DNA from: Brachycybe producta
Taxonomy: Eukaryota; Arthropoda; Diplopoda; Playtdesmida; Andrognathidae
DNA length: 64,000 bases
Direction of reading: 5' to 3'
NCBI GenBank assembly: GCA_036925085.1
Contig: JAUPFP010000026.1
Location: forward strand, 235,001 to 299,000
Shown piece after piece: positions 43,184 through 52,194 of this stretch. The translations under genes were made by a program, and so were the position numbers. The notes under the pieces are model-generated. The model did not search any database. It worked only from the letters and a program-made list of their open reading frames with translations, and was not told where the DNA came from. Each line of letters opens with the position of its first letter. Positions within the stretch are counted from its first letter, which is position 1.

Positions 43184-45064
43184 TCAGTTCTGCAGTGACC
43201 GGTGCCGGTTCAACGAGGGTGGACCCTCGTCTCTGGCGACAGGCAGATAGAACATCTGTCCGTCAATTACGGTGGACAGATACTCCCGGCCCTGCAGTAC
43301 TACGGGTGCTAGACCCGGTGTGTACCACACCACTGGGCTATCACCCGGTGGTACTCGAGCAACCTGTCCTTGGGCAACTGCCTTTGGACAGTCCTTCTTA
43401 AGGTGACCCATTTGGTTACACCGAAAGCATAGACCTGGTTGCCTACGAGTAGGACCTCCACCTCCAGCAGTATGGCCAGACCCTGACGTGGCTGCTGTAG
43501 ACTTATTTCCACCCTGACTCCGCCGCTTCGTCTTTCTTCCATTCTGCCCTCCGGTCTTGGTAATAGCTTTGTCCGATTTGGATGGTGCCGCTGCCTTCGC
43601 ACCTGAAGAGGTAGAAGTAGACGTAGCTGAGCTCTTGGGCTTTGCCACAGCACCAGAGGCCTTGGCCGCAGCCTGGGTCCCTGGTACCGTCAAGGTACGG
43701 ACAGGTAACGCTCCCGCCGTTAGCATGTCGGCCTCGACCAACATTGCCTTGGTGGTAAAGTCCCTGACAGTCTCAGCTTTCGATCCCCAGAGAGGTCTGA
43801 GAATCTCCGGCTGCAGTTTCTTCTTGTATCGGAGGAGTTGACAAGACTCATCCTCACCAGGAGAAACTCGTTCTGCCAGCTCAACAAAGCGACAGTAGAA
43901 TGCCTGGAGTGATTCTGCAGGCCCTTGCTTCATGGTCTCGAAACGGTCGAAACAGGCCTGAGCCTGATTTTTGGTTACGAAGCGGTGAAGCATAGCCTCC
44001 CTCAACTCCGGCCAGGTCAGGTTCGGATGGAACTCCACCAAACAGGCGTAATGTTCCTCAGCCGGACCATCGAGCAGGTACGTAAAGAAACTGCACCTGG
44101 CCTCATCCGTCCAGCGCTGAACCCTAGCTTTGGCTTCAAACTGCCGGAGAAAAGGCGTTATGTCCTCTCGTCCATCATACCGGATGAACAAGTGAACTGG
44201 GTTGAAAAACCCAAACGCCTGGATCTCCGACGGGACAGCCGGTGCAGGCGTCCACGGTGCGGTACTTACCCACTGTGGTACCCTGCTCCGGTTCCCCGAA
44301 GTCTCAGCATCAGGTTCAGCATCCACAGGATCCACCAGGTGGACCCGCGGTCGCTGAACGGGCGGAGGAACTTTCTGACCACCTCCCGCAGGAGGGGTCC
44401 GAGTTCCTCCTCCCGGAGGCATCCGCCCGGCCGGAGCCGGCGGCGCCTCTTTCCATGCACCTCCCAGGTGCACGGGCAATGGTGTGAATTGCGGATGCTC
44501 CCCATGGAGCCTCCGGCCCTCTGGGGAAAGATGACCCTGCCACCGCAGTTCATCAATCCCCCTGGCAACCTCACAGAGCTGCTCCTCGGTCAACGACGCC
44601 AACCATGACGCCATGTCCACCGAGGATGGCTCCGGGGTCCCTACCACCTCTCCCGGTAAAGGATGACCTCCACGTCCAACCAAACGGGAGGCGGTGGAGG
44701 TTAACAGGCCGGCCGTAGGCTGTCCGCCTGTCCCAGTCGGGGTCGGTAACCCTCCATCACCACCGTCTACCGGTGCTCCACCGGAGACAGTGCCCCTACG
44801 GTGCGGTCGCACCGTGACAAAGTCTCCGGTTGGAGGTCGGTCTGTAGGGACATCCCCTACGGCCCCTTCCTCCATGGAATCACCGGGTACGTTCCCGCCA
44901 ACAGCACCCCCAACAGGGTGCTGCCCCTCTGGCCGCCTACCACGGCCGACGGTGCGGGAACATAATTCCAATCCTTCCAACAAACTGCTTCCCCGACCAG
45001 ACATCGGGAAAACATGGTCTTGGCCGATTTCTTCCGTGCAAACACGGGCAAACCTGGCCACCAC
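43184..45064 (-). CDS. gag: Family A gag polyprotein, intact frame (626 aa)
   Basis: Structural polyprotein of a Ty3/gypsy-type retrotransposon that forms the particle and packages RNA. N-terminal third is Gly/Pro/Arg-rich (residues about 1-150), then MASWLASLTEEQLCEVARGI (about 165-185) and a Pro-rich linker. A capsid-type retrotransposon gag domain follows at about 285-440 (FFNPVHLFIRYDG, TYLLDGPAEEHYACLVEF, ELREAMLHRF, FYCRFVELAERVSP), then a Lys/Ser/Thr-rich linker and a zinc knuckle CFRCNQMGHLKKDC at about 560-575 for RNA binding. At 626 residues it is longer than most gypsy gags because of the linkers. The pol frame begins just downstream in a different frame, as usual for gag-pol frameshifting. 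It is the only long undamaged gene of family A here. Start chosen at the first Met after the leader. Confidence 0.88.
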   Translation of the reverse strand: MVARFARVCTEEIGQDHVFPMSGRGSSLLEGLELCSRTVGRGRRPEGQHPVGGAVGGNVPGDSMEEGAVGDVPTDRPPTGDFVTVRPHRRGTVSGGAPVDGGDGGLPTPTGTGGQPTAGLLTSTASRLVGRGGHPLPGEVVGTPEPSSVDMASWLASLTEEQLCEVARGIDELRWQGHLSPEGRRLHGEHPQFTPLPVHLGGAWKEAPPAPAGRMPPGGGTRTPPAGGGQKVPPPVQRPRVHLVDPVDAEPDAETSGNRSRVPQWVSTAPWTPAPAVPSEIQAFGFFNPVHLFIRYDGREDITPFLRQFEAKARVQRWTDEARCSFFTYLLDGPAEEHYACLVEFHPNLTWPELREAMLHRFVTKNQAQACFDRFETMKQGPAESLQAFYCRFVELAERVSPGEDESCQLLRYKKKLQPEILRPLWGSKAETVRDFTTKAMLVEADMLTAGALPVRTLTVPGTQAAAKASGAVAKPKSSATSTSTSSGAKAAAPSKSDKAITKTGGQNGRKTKRRSQGGNKSTAATSGSGHTAGGGGPTRRQPGLCFRCNQMGHLKKDCPKAVAQGQVARVPPGDSPVVWYTPGLAPVVLQGREYLSTVIDGQMFYLPVARDEGPPSLNRHRSLQN

Positions 45065-45889
45065 TTGTCAGAAGGAACCCTACCGTAAAATACGGTGAAA
45101 TTATGGACAACAGTCCACAAAACACCGACAATTAACGGTAGAACCGTAAACTACCGCAGTTTCACGAACAAAAGTCCGTGTCACACGGTCAGATTTACGG
45201 TGGAGTTCCTTTCTACCGTTTTCGACAAGTGATATACGGACAACCGTCCGCTATTCACCGTTCAATTGCGGTAAAAAGCTCTTTCACCATCCTAGAACGG
45301 AGATACACGGACAACGGTCTGTAATCTACCGTCCACCAATGGTGAACCTGTCTTCTTACCGTGTTTGAACGGTGATTCATGAACAAAGGTCCGAAATCCA
45401 CCGTCTACTTACGGTAAAACTTGACCGTACCCCGGTTTTACCACGGTATCACGAACAACGGTCTGTGTCCCACGGTATGTCACCGGTAAACCTGGCCGTA
45501 GACGGGTTTCCGCTGTAGTTCCACGTACAAAAGTCCATGCCTTACGGTGTACTTCCTGTCCACCAGACAAGCTATGGTTAAGTTACCGTTTTACTGGGTT
45601 CTACCAGTCCTGCACGGTAAATCACCGTGCTACCGGTATACTAACGGTAAAAATAACCGTTATTCCGCGTTCGGACGGTCCTGCCTACCGTCCTACTTAC
45701 GGATAACCTAGGGCTTTCCCCGGTGACCACCGCGGTATCACGGACAACCGTCCGTGTCCCACGGTCCTTCACCGAACTACTATGCCCTAAGCCGCGTTCG
45801 GCCGTAGTTTCGTGGACAAATGTCCACGCCCTACCGGCACACACACATGACTCCGGTCTTACCGACCGCACAAAAGAGGCTGGTGGTAG
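45065..45889 (-). repeat. Leader of family A made of about 72-bp tandem repeats
   Basis: The 825 bp between the 5' LTR and gag contain about ten degenerate repeats spaced 69-76 bp. Each has a core like CACGGACAACCGTCCGTGTC followed by ACGGT (examples near 45163, 45232, 45302, 45373, 45450, 45520, 45741 and 45808). The core is an imperfect dyad (ACGGAC/GTCCGT). ACCGT and ACGGT words are dense throughout. A shorter version with about three units precedes the second family-A copy at 29541-29690. Confidence 0.8.
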
Positions 45890-45907
45890 CGCTACCCGGC
45901 GCCTCCA
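45890..45907 (-). promoter_or_regulatory. Putative tRNA primer-binding site of family A
   Basis: On the minus strand, TGGAGGCGCCGGGTAGCG begins six bases after the LTR end. Its complement ends CGCCTCCA, a plausible tRNA 3' end; from memory tRNA-Thr is the closest, but this is uncertain. The position is right for priming minus-strand DNA synthesis. Confidence 0.5.
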
Positions 45908-45913
45908 ACAAAT

Positions 45914-46701
45914 TGTAACAACCCGACTGGGCCGTTGACAATGACCCCGGCAAATTTCCCTAAACTTACCGTCGCTGACCTCCTTGGAATGGGTCGAAGC
46001 ACTGGCCAGCCCTCCTCTTGCACCCGTCCATGCCATGGGTAGTGCCGGTTGGAGGTCCCTTCCCTCGCCGCCAGTCGACAGACGAAAGACCGCCGGACGG
46101 GATGAGGAATCCACGGTAAATTCCCGATGGATCTTACCGTGGAACCGCGCGCAAAGCTCCGGCCAACACGACAATAAACTTGCCGGACACAGGACGGTGA
46201 AGTACCGGTGCACCCTACTGGTAACCCCCCACCCTCCTCGCGGTAACTTCCCCAGGTATTATAGATAAAATAAATAAGAGACACGGACACAATGTTGAGA
46301 GTGAAAATAACAATGCACAATAATGTTATTTATTCACACAAGAATATATAAAACACTCACTGCTTAAATAGATGCATCTCCTGGCTGATAAAGCCAGGAG
46401 AAGAGGTCATTGACCTCCACACACAATAGAAACAAAAGATGAATGGTGGCCATCTTGGCCACCTGTTGATATTGATGAGAGCAATCACAAACACCTGCAC
46501 ACAGCATAAGGGTGAACTTTCCACTGCCCAGATATAATGGCCGCCACCATATATATCACCCCCAGGCTGCTCCACCTGGGGGAGGACAGTGACCCTTGCT
46601 GGCCATTTTGTCGTCTGCCTGGCAACCAATTTGAGGTGCCTAGCAAACGACATTGGGAATTTAGTTGTTGCTCCACAAAGGAGCAAAACTGGGTCGTCAC
46701 A
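45914..46701 (-). mobile_element. 5' LTR of the family A minus-strand copy
   Basis: A 788-bp LTR, TGTGACGACCC to GGGTTGTTACA on the minus strand, matching the solo LTRs at 2991-3831 and 8071-8849. A TATATAT box lies near 46548 and an AATAAC/AATAAA-like signal near 46325. It is followed by primer site, leader and gag in the correct order, so it is read as a 5' LTR. Oddly, both flanks read CAAAT (45909-45913 and 46702-46706), which would also fit a solo LTR; the coding context argues against that. Confidence 0.85.
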
Positions 46702-48521
46702 CAAATGACGTAGAGGCCCCACTTTGCAGTGGTTTCCGCCGGCTCCCATCTTCGTGAATGGTATGGATGTGGATCCCATCTCCAAAGTTTGCTTTATGTC
46801 TGGGAGAGTCCTCTAACTGTACCGCAGCACAGCTCTGCTTTGAAGTCATTGATCTCTCTTCTCTGTCGGCGTTTTGGCACAGGCTACCCAGACCTGGAGG
46901 CATCCCAGCATGGTTGACTGCAGCCACCCCAATAGATTCTCTCGTTATTTGATCCTGTCGGACCGTGACGTCAACCTTTGCAGGTTTCGTTGACTCCTCT
47001 TCTTTTTGGCTCTCTTTGACATCTTCTTTTTCGGGCGTCACTACTTTGGGTGCGAGTGGTGCCCTTAGTAGTTTAAAGCTTTCTGATGATTGTCAAAATG
47101 AAAATAATGCGTCTTATTATTGATTAAGACAGGTACCATCTTCATTCCGTTGGGTAGAACGTGAATTTCGTCGGTGCAGATGACTTTCGGCGTCGTCGTT
47201 TCCGACGGTTCATCAACTCTATTAACTGGAGTTGGTGGAGTCGTCTTCTTCTCCTCCTTCTTTGGTTTCAGTTCGTTGGTGCACTGGAACGCTCAATGTC
47301 CAGGCTCCTGACACTGGTAGCAGATGAGTGGTTCCGTAGACTTCCTTCTTGGGGGAATCTCGATCCACCATCTTGATTTGCCTTTGAATCCTGCGTCTTT
47401 TCCGACGTGGCCGGATTCTTGGGAGTCCACATCTGCTTCTTCTGTTGTTGCTGTTGCTGTTGTTTCTGCTACTGAGACTTCTGCTGCTGGGCCGGCTGGT
47501 TACCAGTAGACGTCCTGTAGACTTTCATCTTCTCCGCGATCAGTTCTCCTTCTGTTTGGGCGGCAAACTTCACAAAATCATAAAGGTTATCTTTAGGTGC
47601 CCCAAATAGATACTGTTTGAGAGATGGTAGCAGGCTCTTCCTCAGGCTTGAGATGTATAATTGAGATGTATTCTTCGATACATCTCTGTATACTCTTCCG
47701 CGTAGACTTTGAAGGTTTCCTTGTCCTTCTGGGTCCTTGCGGACAGCTTGTTTTTCATTCGCACTTTTTGGTCTGGCAACAGGAATTCATTAATAATTCC
47801 GTTTCTCATCATGATCCAATTGATCTCGCCATATTCCAAGCGGAAATGAGCAAGCCATTTGATTGCTCTTTTACGAAGGAAACCAGTAAAGTGGCTGCAT
47901 CGCTGCAGGGAGTTCCACTGGTGTGCAATTGCAATGTCCTCAAGCTCTTCAATGTTAAAAAGTATATTTTCGGAACCAGTATAGTTGGGAAACCCTTGTA
48001 GCGGATGTAGCGAATTCTTTTCAGAATACGGCATGGGTCTCAGGTTTGGAGTCCATTCAGGTGCTTCAGGCCTGAGCTTTCGCCCGGATTCCGTTGGTGA
48101 TTTGCTTCGTTGTCTGAGATTTCTCTCATGTGTGTGTTTGAGGCGGTGTGGAGTCGACTCTCCACATAACCGTCTCACCAATTCTTCTCTGCTCTCAGGA
48201 GTGGTGTCTTTCATCATTTCGGCAAACCGGTCGACCATCTTCTGCTCGTTGCTTCGTTGAGAGGCCTCAGAAGATGTTCCTTCAGTCTTAAGTCGGGCAT
48301 CGGCTTGTTGTTCTTCGTCTTCAGCATGCTTCTCTTCCTCCTGGAGTCGCTTTTCTTCAGCAAGGGCCCTCCGCTTGTCCACCTTCTTTTGCTTTCATGT
48401 TTCTCAGGCAACACGGCGTGTTTCCCGAGCTTTCGCTCGTTCTTTTACAAGCTGTTCACGTCGGCGTCTGTATTGGAGTTGCTGGGAAAACCTTGCGGTT
48501 ATTCCGTTGGTATTCATCATT
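46702..48521 (-). pseudogene. gag: Element E gag with zinc knuckle, 3'-truncated
   Basis: On the minus strand a start near 48521 (MMNTNGITARFSQQL) leads into a Lys/Arg/Glu-rich coiled-coil-like N-terminus interrupted by two stops near 48400. The main open piece (48382-47642) has EEKRLQEEEKHAEDEEQQA, then a capsid-like region: LHPLQGFPNYTGSENILFNI, then FLRKRAIKWLAHFRLEY and KVYAEEYTEMYRRI. After a frameshift, a Gln-rich linker (47440-47480) and a degenerate zinc knuckle CYQCQEPGH (near 47290-47325, with a stop in it) follow. Coding homology ends at 46702 where the family-A LTR begins, so E is cut by it. Protease and pol are not seen. Confidence 0.8.
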
Positions 48522-48666
48522 GTGTATCGTAATTTGTGATAATAAAAACGTGTTTCGAAAAATTTTGTTTTGTTTCAAAATTGTTTGCACGATTGAACTA
48601 CAATACAATTTCATGTTTTTCAACACGTTTCTCAGGGCAAAACGAGGTAGCAAGTTTTATAAACTA

Positions 48667-48682
48667 CCCCGCACCTCCACCA
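48667..48682 (-). promoter_or_regulatory. tRNA primer-binding site of element E
   Basis: On the minus strand TGGTGGAGGTGCGGGG, identical to the site at 33482-33497 of element D; the complement ends CACCTCCACCA (tRNA-Ala-like). It lies between the LTR end and the gag start. Confidence 0.7.
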
Positions 48683-48688
48683 TATATT

Positions 48689-49606
48689 GTGACGGACCTT
48701 TTTTTGTTAGTAGAATCTGCTCTTTTACATTTATATGAGCGAGTTTACACTCGTATTGATAGTGAGTGGCTAGGTCACTAATTCTACTGGCCCGGGAGGA
48801 CTAGACCAATATAACGTCTATTTTATGTCCTCACTAGTCTCTGGCAAAAGACTTCACAGTCTTGAGAATCTTTAGTCTCTGTATCTCTCGGACTTTCATC
48901 CGTAAATCTGCCCTAAGAATCGTGCAAAATATACTTATTCTCTTGCATTGCAGGTTTGCACCTGTTGGGACCTCGAAGTATCCAAGAAGGGTGAAGAGCA
49001 GCAATGATGAAATTCACAACCATGAAGTTAATGTTACAATTAACAACACCACTGGTTAAGTTAACTATAAAATCGTTTATTTCGTAGATCAAGGTATAAA
49101 ATAAAAGCGAACTGGTGATACACAACACATAAAAATAGTAACTTTGAAAATAATTATCTACGAATCCGCCATAAATTGGGCATAGATTCGGTCTTTTTAC
49201 AATCTCTCTCAAACATCAAAAATTAACTCTTTATATACCCTGAGAATCCAGAAGTCGGATTCTCAGGGCACATACAATTGGTTAAAATAATATTTTGGCC
49301 AAAATAGACCAATCAACAGATTGATCTATTTGACCAAAATCATGATTCATTCCCTGTTATCACACGTAAGTGATAACAGGGAAAAACGAAAACAAAATCG
49401 AATTAAAAACAAATAAATCCACTCATGTGGAAGTAAAAATGAGGGGAAACGAAAAGGTCAAGATCAAACATATGATATCAAATCTGGGTCACTTGGTACC
49501 AATAGTACCGAGTGGCCCAGAAGCTAAATAAAATACAGGGTGACGTTGAAAAAACCCACAAAAAATGAAAACGCTAATAAGCAAAAATAAGCGGCGGGCC
49601 CAAACG

Positions 49607-49610
<4 letters not shown>
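48689..49610 (-). mobile_element. 5' LTR of element E
   Basis: About 920 bp on the minus strand from TGAGACGTTTGGGCCCGCC (49610) to GTCCGTCACA (about 48689). Features include a CCTGTTATCAC...GTGATAACAGGG hairpin near 49350-49385, a CTGAGAATCC...GGATTCTCAGGG stem near 49242-49270, a TATATAAAG box near 49232 and a GAATCTATGCCCAATTTATGG block near 49170-49195. Related fragments are at 17432-18106, 18460-19255 and 50520-50735. Its upstream edge lies directly against a (TA)n array. The downstream boundary is inferred from the primer site. Confidence 0.7.

Positions 49611-49688
<78 letters not shown>
49611..49688. repeat. (TA)n microsatellite
   Basis: About 39 TA units immediately upstream of the element-E LTR, then a short (GT)n at 49704-49720. 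Confidence 0.95.
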
Positions 49689-49691
<3 letters not shown>

Positions 49692-49797
49692 TATATATAT
49701 ATGGGTGTGTGTGTGTGTGTCACATCCTTTTAGTGTAATACCCATTACAAGAAATAAACTACAAATTTGTGAAATGTAGCATTACACCAAGTGGATG

Positions 49798-49798
<1 letters not shown>

Positions 49799-49859
<61 letters not shown>
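49799..49859. repeat. (TA)n microsatellite
   Basis: About 30 TA units followed by CA/TA mixed repeats to about 49895. The following 220 bp are AT-rich with nothing recognised. Confidence 0.95.
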
Positions 49860-49866
<7 letters not shown>

Positions 49867-50118
49867 TATTTATATATACATATACATATATATATTACAT
49901 ATTTGTGACTATTACTGATTAACCTGTCTGCAATTATAATGCTTATTTAAAATATCACCTGTTTGCAATTATATAATATAACTTGTAATTAATTACTATT
50001 ATTTGATCATTAATAATCAAAGTTGGAGATTAAAACACATTTGTAATACTGCTGTCGTTTTTTAAATAAATATCAATTCATTTTTTGTATTAATAATTAT
50101 TATATGGTTTTTATATTT

Positions 50119-50351
50119 CAGCTGGAAGTAATCTGCAAAATGTTTACAAAATTATCTGCAGTTTTTCTGTGAGAAAACTGCAGACAATAAACTGCAGTTT
50201 ACATCTGCAGAAATTTTGCAGTTTTTTTGCAAAGAGGAGGTGCCAATTTTGCACAGAATTTCTGCAGAAAACCGCAGTTTATGTTTGTAGTTTTCTCACA
50301 AAAAAACTGCATATATTTTTATGTAAAATTTCTGCAGATCATTTCCAGCTG
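50119..50351. mobile_element. 233-bp MITE related to the 12-kb tnp2 element
   Basis: Ends CAGCTGGAAGTAATCTGC and (complement) CAGCTGGAAATGATCTGC form a terminal inverted repeat. They match the ends of the large element (CTGCTAGAAATAATCTGC) at 15 of 18 positions or better. The interior is packed with CTGCAG and ACTGCAG words, and a GAGGTGCCAA block near 50238 is shared with the right end of the large element near 63911. It has no coding capacity, so it must rely on a transposase supplied elsewhere. A 3-bp target duplication is not evident. Confidence 0.8.
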
Positions 50352-50519
50352 GGAACAGTTGATGAACAAAAACCTGAAAAATAAAACATGCCATAGAACA
50401 AAAACGGGACGTGCTATGTAATAACTGATTTTATTTTTGAAATCAGCACCCCAAAATTACTTAAAAACAAGTGTCAGATCTTAGTCAGCAGAAAAAAAGT
50501 GAAAAATTGTTGGCCAGTT

Positions 50520-50735
50520 TAATAATTTGGGCCTACCACTTTATTTTTTTAATTTTATTTTTTTGGGTTCAAACTTTGTTTACACTTTGTATTTCAACGT
50601 AGCTTCTGGGCCAATCCATACATAAGGTACCGACTGACCCAGATTCTATTTGTATGTTGACCTTATCATGCTCACCTCATGCCTAATATGTTATCATTCC
50701 ACATAATTGGATTTTTATGTGCTTTCAATGAAGTT
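50520..50735 (+). mobile_element. LTR fragment, element E family
   Basis: Carries AGCTTCTGGGCCAAT, GACCCAGATTCTATTTGTATGT and CCACATAATTGGATTTT in the order found in the LTRs at 17432 and 49610. It is only the first 220 bp or so, truncated on the right against the SINE at 50741. Confidence 0.65.
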
Positions 50736-50740
50736 GTTTG

Positions 50741-50955
50741 CCGATGCCTTTGTGGCGCAATAGGATGATCTCTGATTGCAGTGTTGGGGGTCCTGCATTC
50801 GAATCCTGGTATGGGCATGGCTGTTTGTGTGTGTCTTCATCTTCGTCTTCATATGCAGAAGGCAAGGGGGAAAACCGCTGCATTTCACCTTTCCCGAGTT
50901 TGCAGCAACTTACACTTGCTGTGGAACCATCATCAATTAAGTTATTTATTTTTCT
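50741..50955 (+). mobile_element. tRNA-derived SINE (plus strand)
   Basis: The head reads TTTGTGGCGCAATAGGAT (A-box-like) and GCATTCGAATCCTGG 37 bases later (B box, tRNA T-loop core), followed by a body of about 140 bp with CTTCATCTTCGTCTTCAT. No poly-A but a T-rich tail near 50940-50968. It differs from the SINE at 13840-14046. Not a functional tRNA: the acceptor stem pairs only partly. Confidence 0.7.
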
Positions 50956-50989
50956 TGATTACTTTTAAGAGCAGGGCAGGAGAATCCTA

Positions 50990-51807
50990 GATTGATCTCT
51001 TCATGATTTGGAGTGAAGATAGAAACGAGTGCAAGGATTGTAAAGTGATACCGAGTGAAAACTTAGCGGGACAACATAGGCTAGTAGTGTTAGACCTAAA
51101 ACCTAGGGGTGCGAAACAGGTGGTCCTACATAGAGGAGAGACAGCAATTAGGTGGTGGGCATTACCAGACAAGGTGGAAGAGTTTAAGAAAATGGCAGGT
51201 AAGATAGCATGGGATTTAGATGGCACTGCAGGAGAGCTGTGGACAAGGGTAGCACAACAGATCCGTGATTGTGGAAACGAGGTACTAGAGACAGTACGAG
51301 TAGGGGGGTCTCGATTAGACAGAGAAACTTGGTGGTGGGATGAGGAGGTACAGATGGCAGTTAAAAAGAAGAAAGATGCTTTCAAGAATTGGTGGCATGA
51401 TGGAAGCAGGGAGGCCCAGATAGAATACAAGCGTGCCAAGATAGAGGCCAAACAGCAGGTAGCCTTAGCAAAGCATAAGAAATATGCGGACATGTATGCC
51501 AAGTTAGGTACCAGAGCAGGAGAAATGGCAGTATATAGAATAGCTTGGGCTCGGGAGAATAAAAGCATAGATATTGAAAAGGTGGTGAGTGTTAAGGATA
51601 ATGGGGGCAAAGTATTGTGGGGTAGGGAGCCAGTACGGAACAGGTGGGGGGAATATTTTAGTAAGCTTATGAATGAGGGGGTAGAGCAGGAGCCTTTCAC
51701 TGGAAGAAATAATGATAGAGAAGAAGTGGAGCAGGTTAGGGATGAGGAAATTGTTCAGGCATTGCAAAAAATGAAGCTAGGGAAGGCTTTAGGGCCAGAT
51801 GAGATCC
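50990..51807 (+). pseudogene. RTE-type retrotransposon, EN-RT linker fragment
   Basis: A 268-codon stretch starting about 51003 (MIWSEDRNECKDCKVIPSE) with QHRLVVLDL near 51071, ETWWWDEEVQ near 51330, KKDAFKNWW near 51375 and KMKLGKALGPDEIP at about 51767-51806. This is the segment from the end of the endonuclease to the first reverse transcriptase motif of RTE elements. It is open and undamaged until 51807, where the inverted end of the 12-kb transposon begins. The rest of the reverse transcriptase is not in the window and should lie beyond 64000. It is 5'-truncated. Confidence 0.85.
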
Positions 51808-51975
51808 CTGCTAGAAATCGGCTGCAGAATTTCTACAGGATTCTGCATTTTTTCAGGAGCAGTCTACAAACTTCTGCAGAAATTCTGCAGGGTAACTGCA
51901 GTTAGACATTATCATTAATTTAGATTTATTTTTATCTGCAGTTTGTTTGCAGAGTTTCTGAAGAATACTGCAGAA
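51808..51975. repeat. Left subterminal repeat zone
   Basis: Contains at least six CTGCAG or near-CTGCAG palindromes, including the dyad CTGCAGAAATTCTGCAG near 51881. Clustered short palindromes near the ends of En/Spm-type elements usually bind transposition proteins. Confidence 0.75.
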
Positions 51976-52194
51976 AGCAGTCACTTGTAACTTATAAGTG
52001 AAATAATTTAGGAACTGATTATTTTCTTTATCTGTAAGATGTACTATGATTACATGTATGCACATTTATATACAAATGCCTCAGTTTACCAAAAAACTTG
52101 TTCACTTCAATTCCAGTATTACAAAATTTATTTAATAGTGAATTATGATTACATACATGTAAGTGGTATTTTTTTAAAATGTAAATGGTAACAA

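Noticed and set aside
45914-46701. Solo LTR because of matching CAAAT flanks
   Set aside because: A primer site, repeat leader and gag follow in the correct orientation and order, so a 5' LTR is the better reading; kept only as a curiosity.
49524-49745. 73-codon minus-strand frame
   Set aside because: Mostly Ile-Tyr repeats from translating a (TA)n microsatellite; the same holds at 18204-18562 and 14134-14385.
51003-51905. A host gene at the open 300-codon frame
   Set aside because: The frame matches the endonuclease-to-RT linker of RTE elements; its last 33 codons are transposon end sequence.
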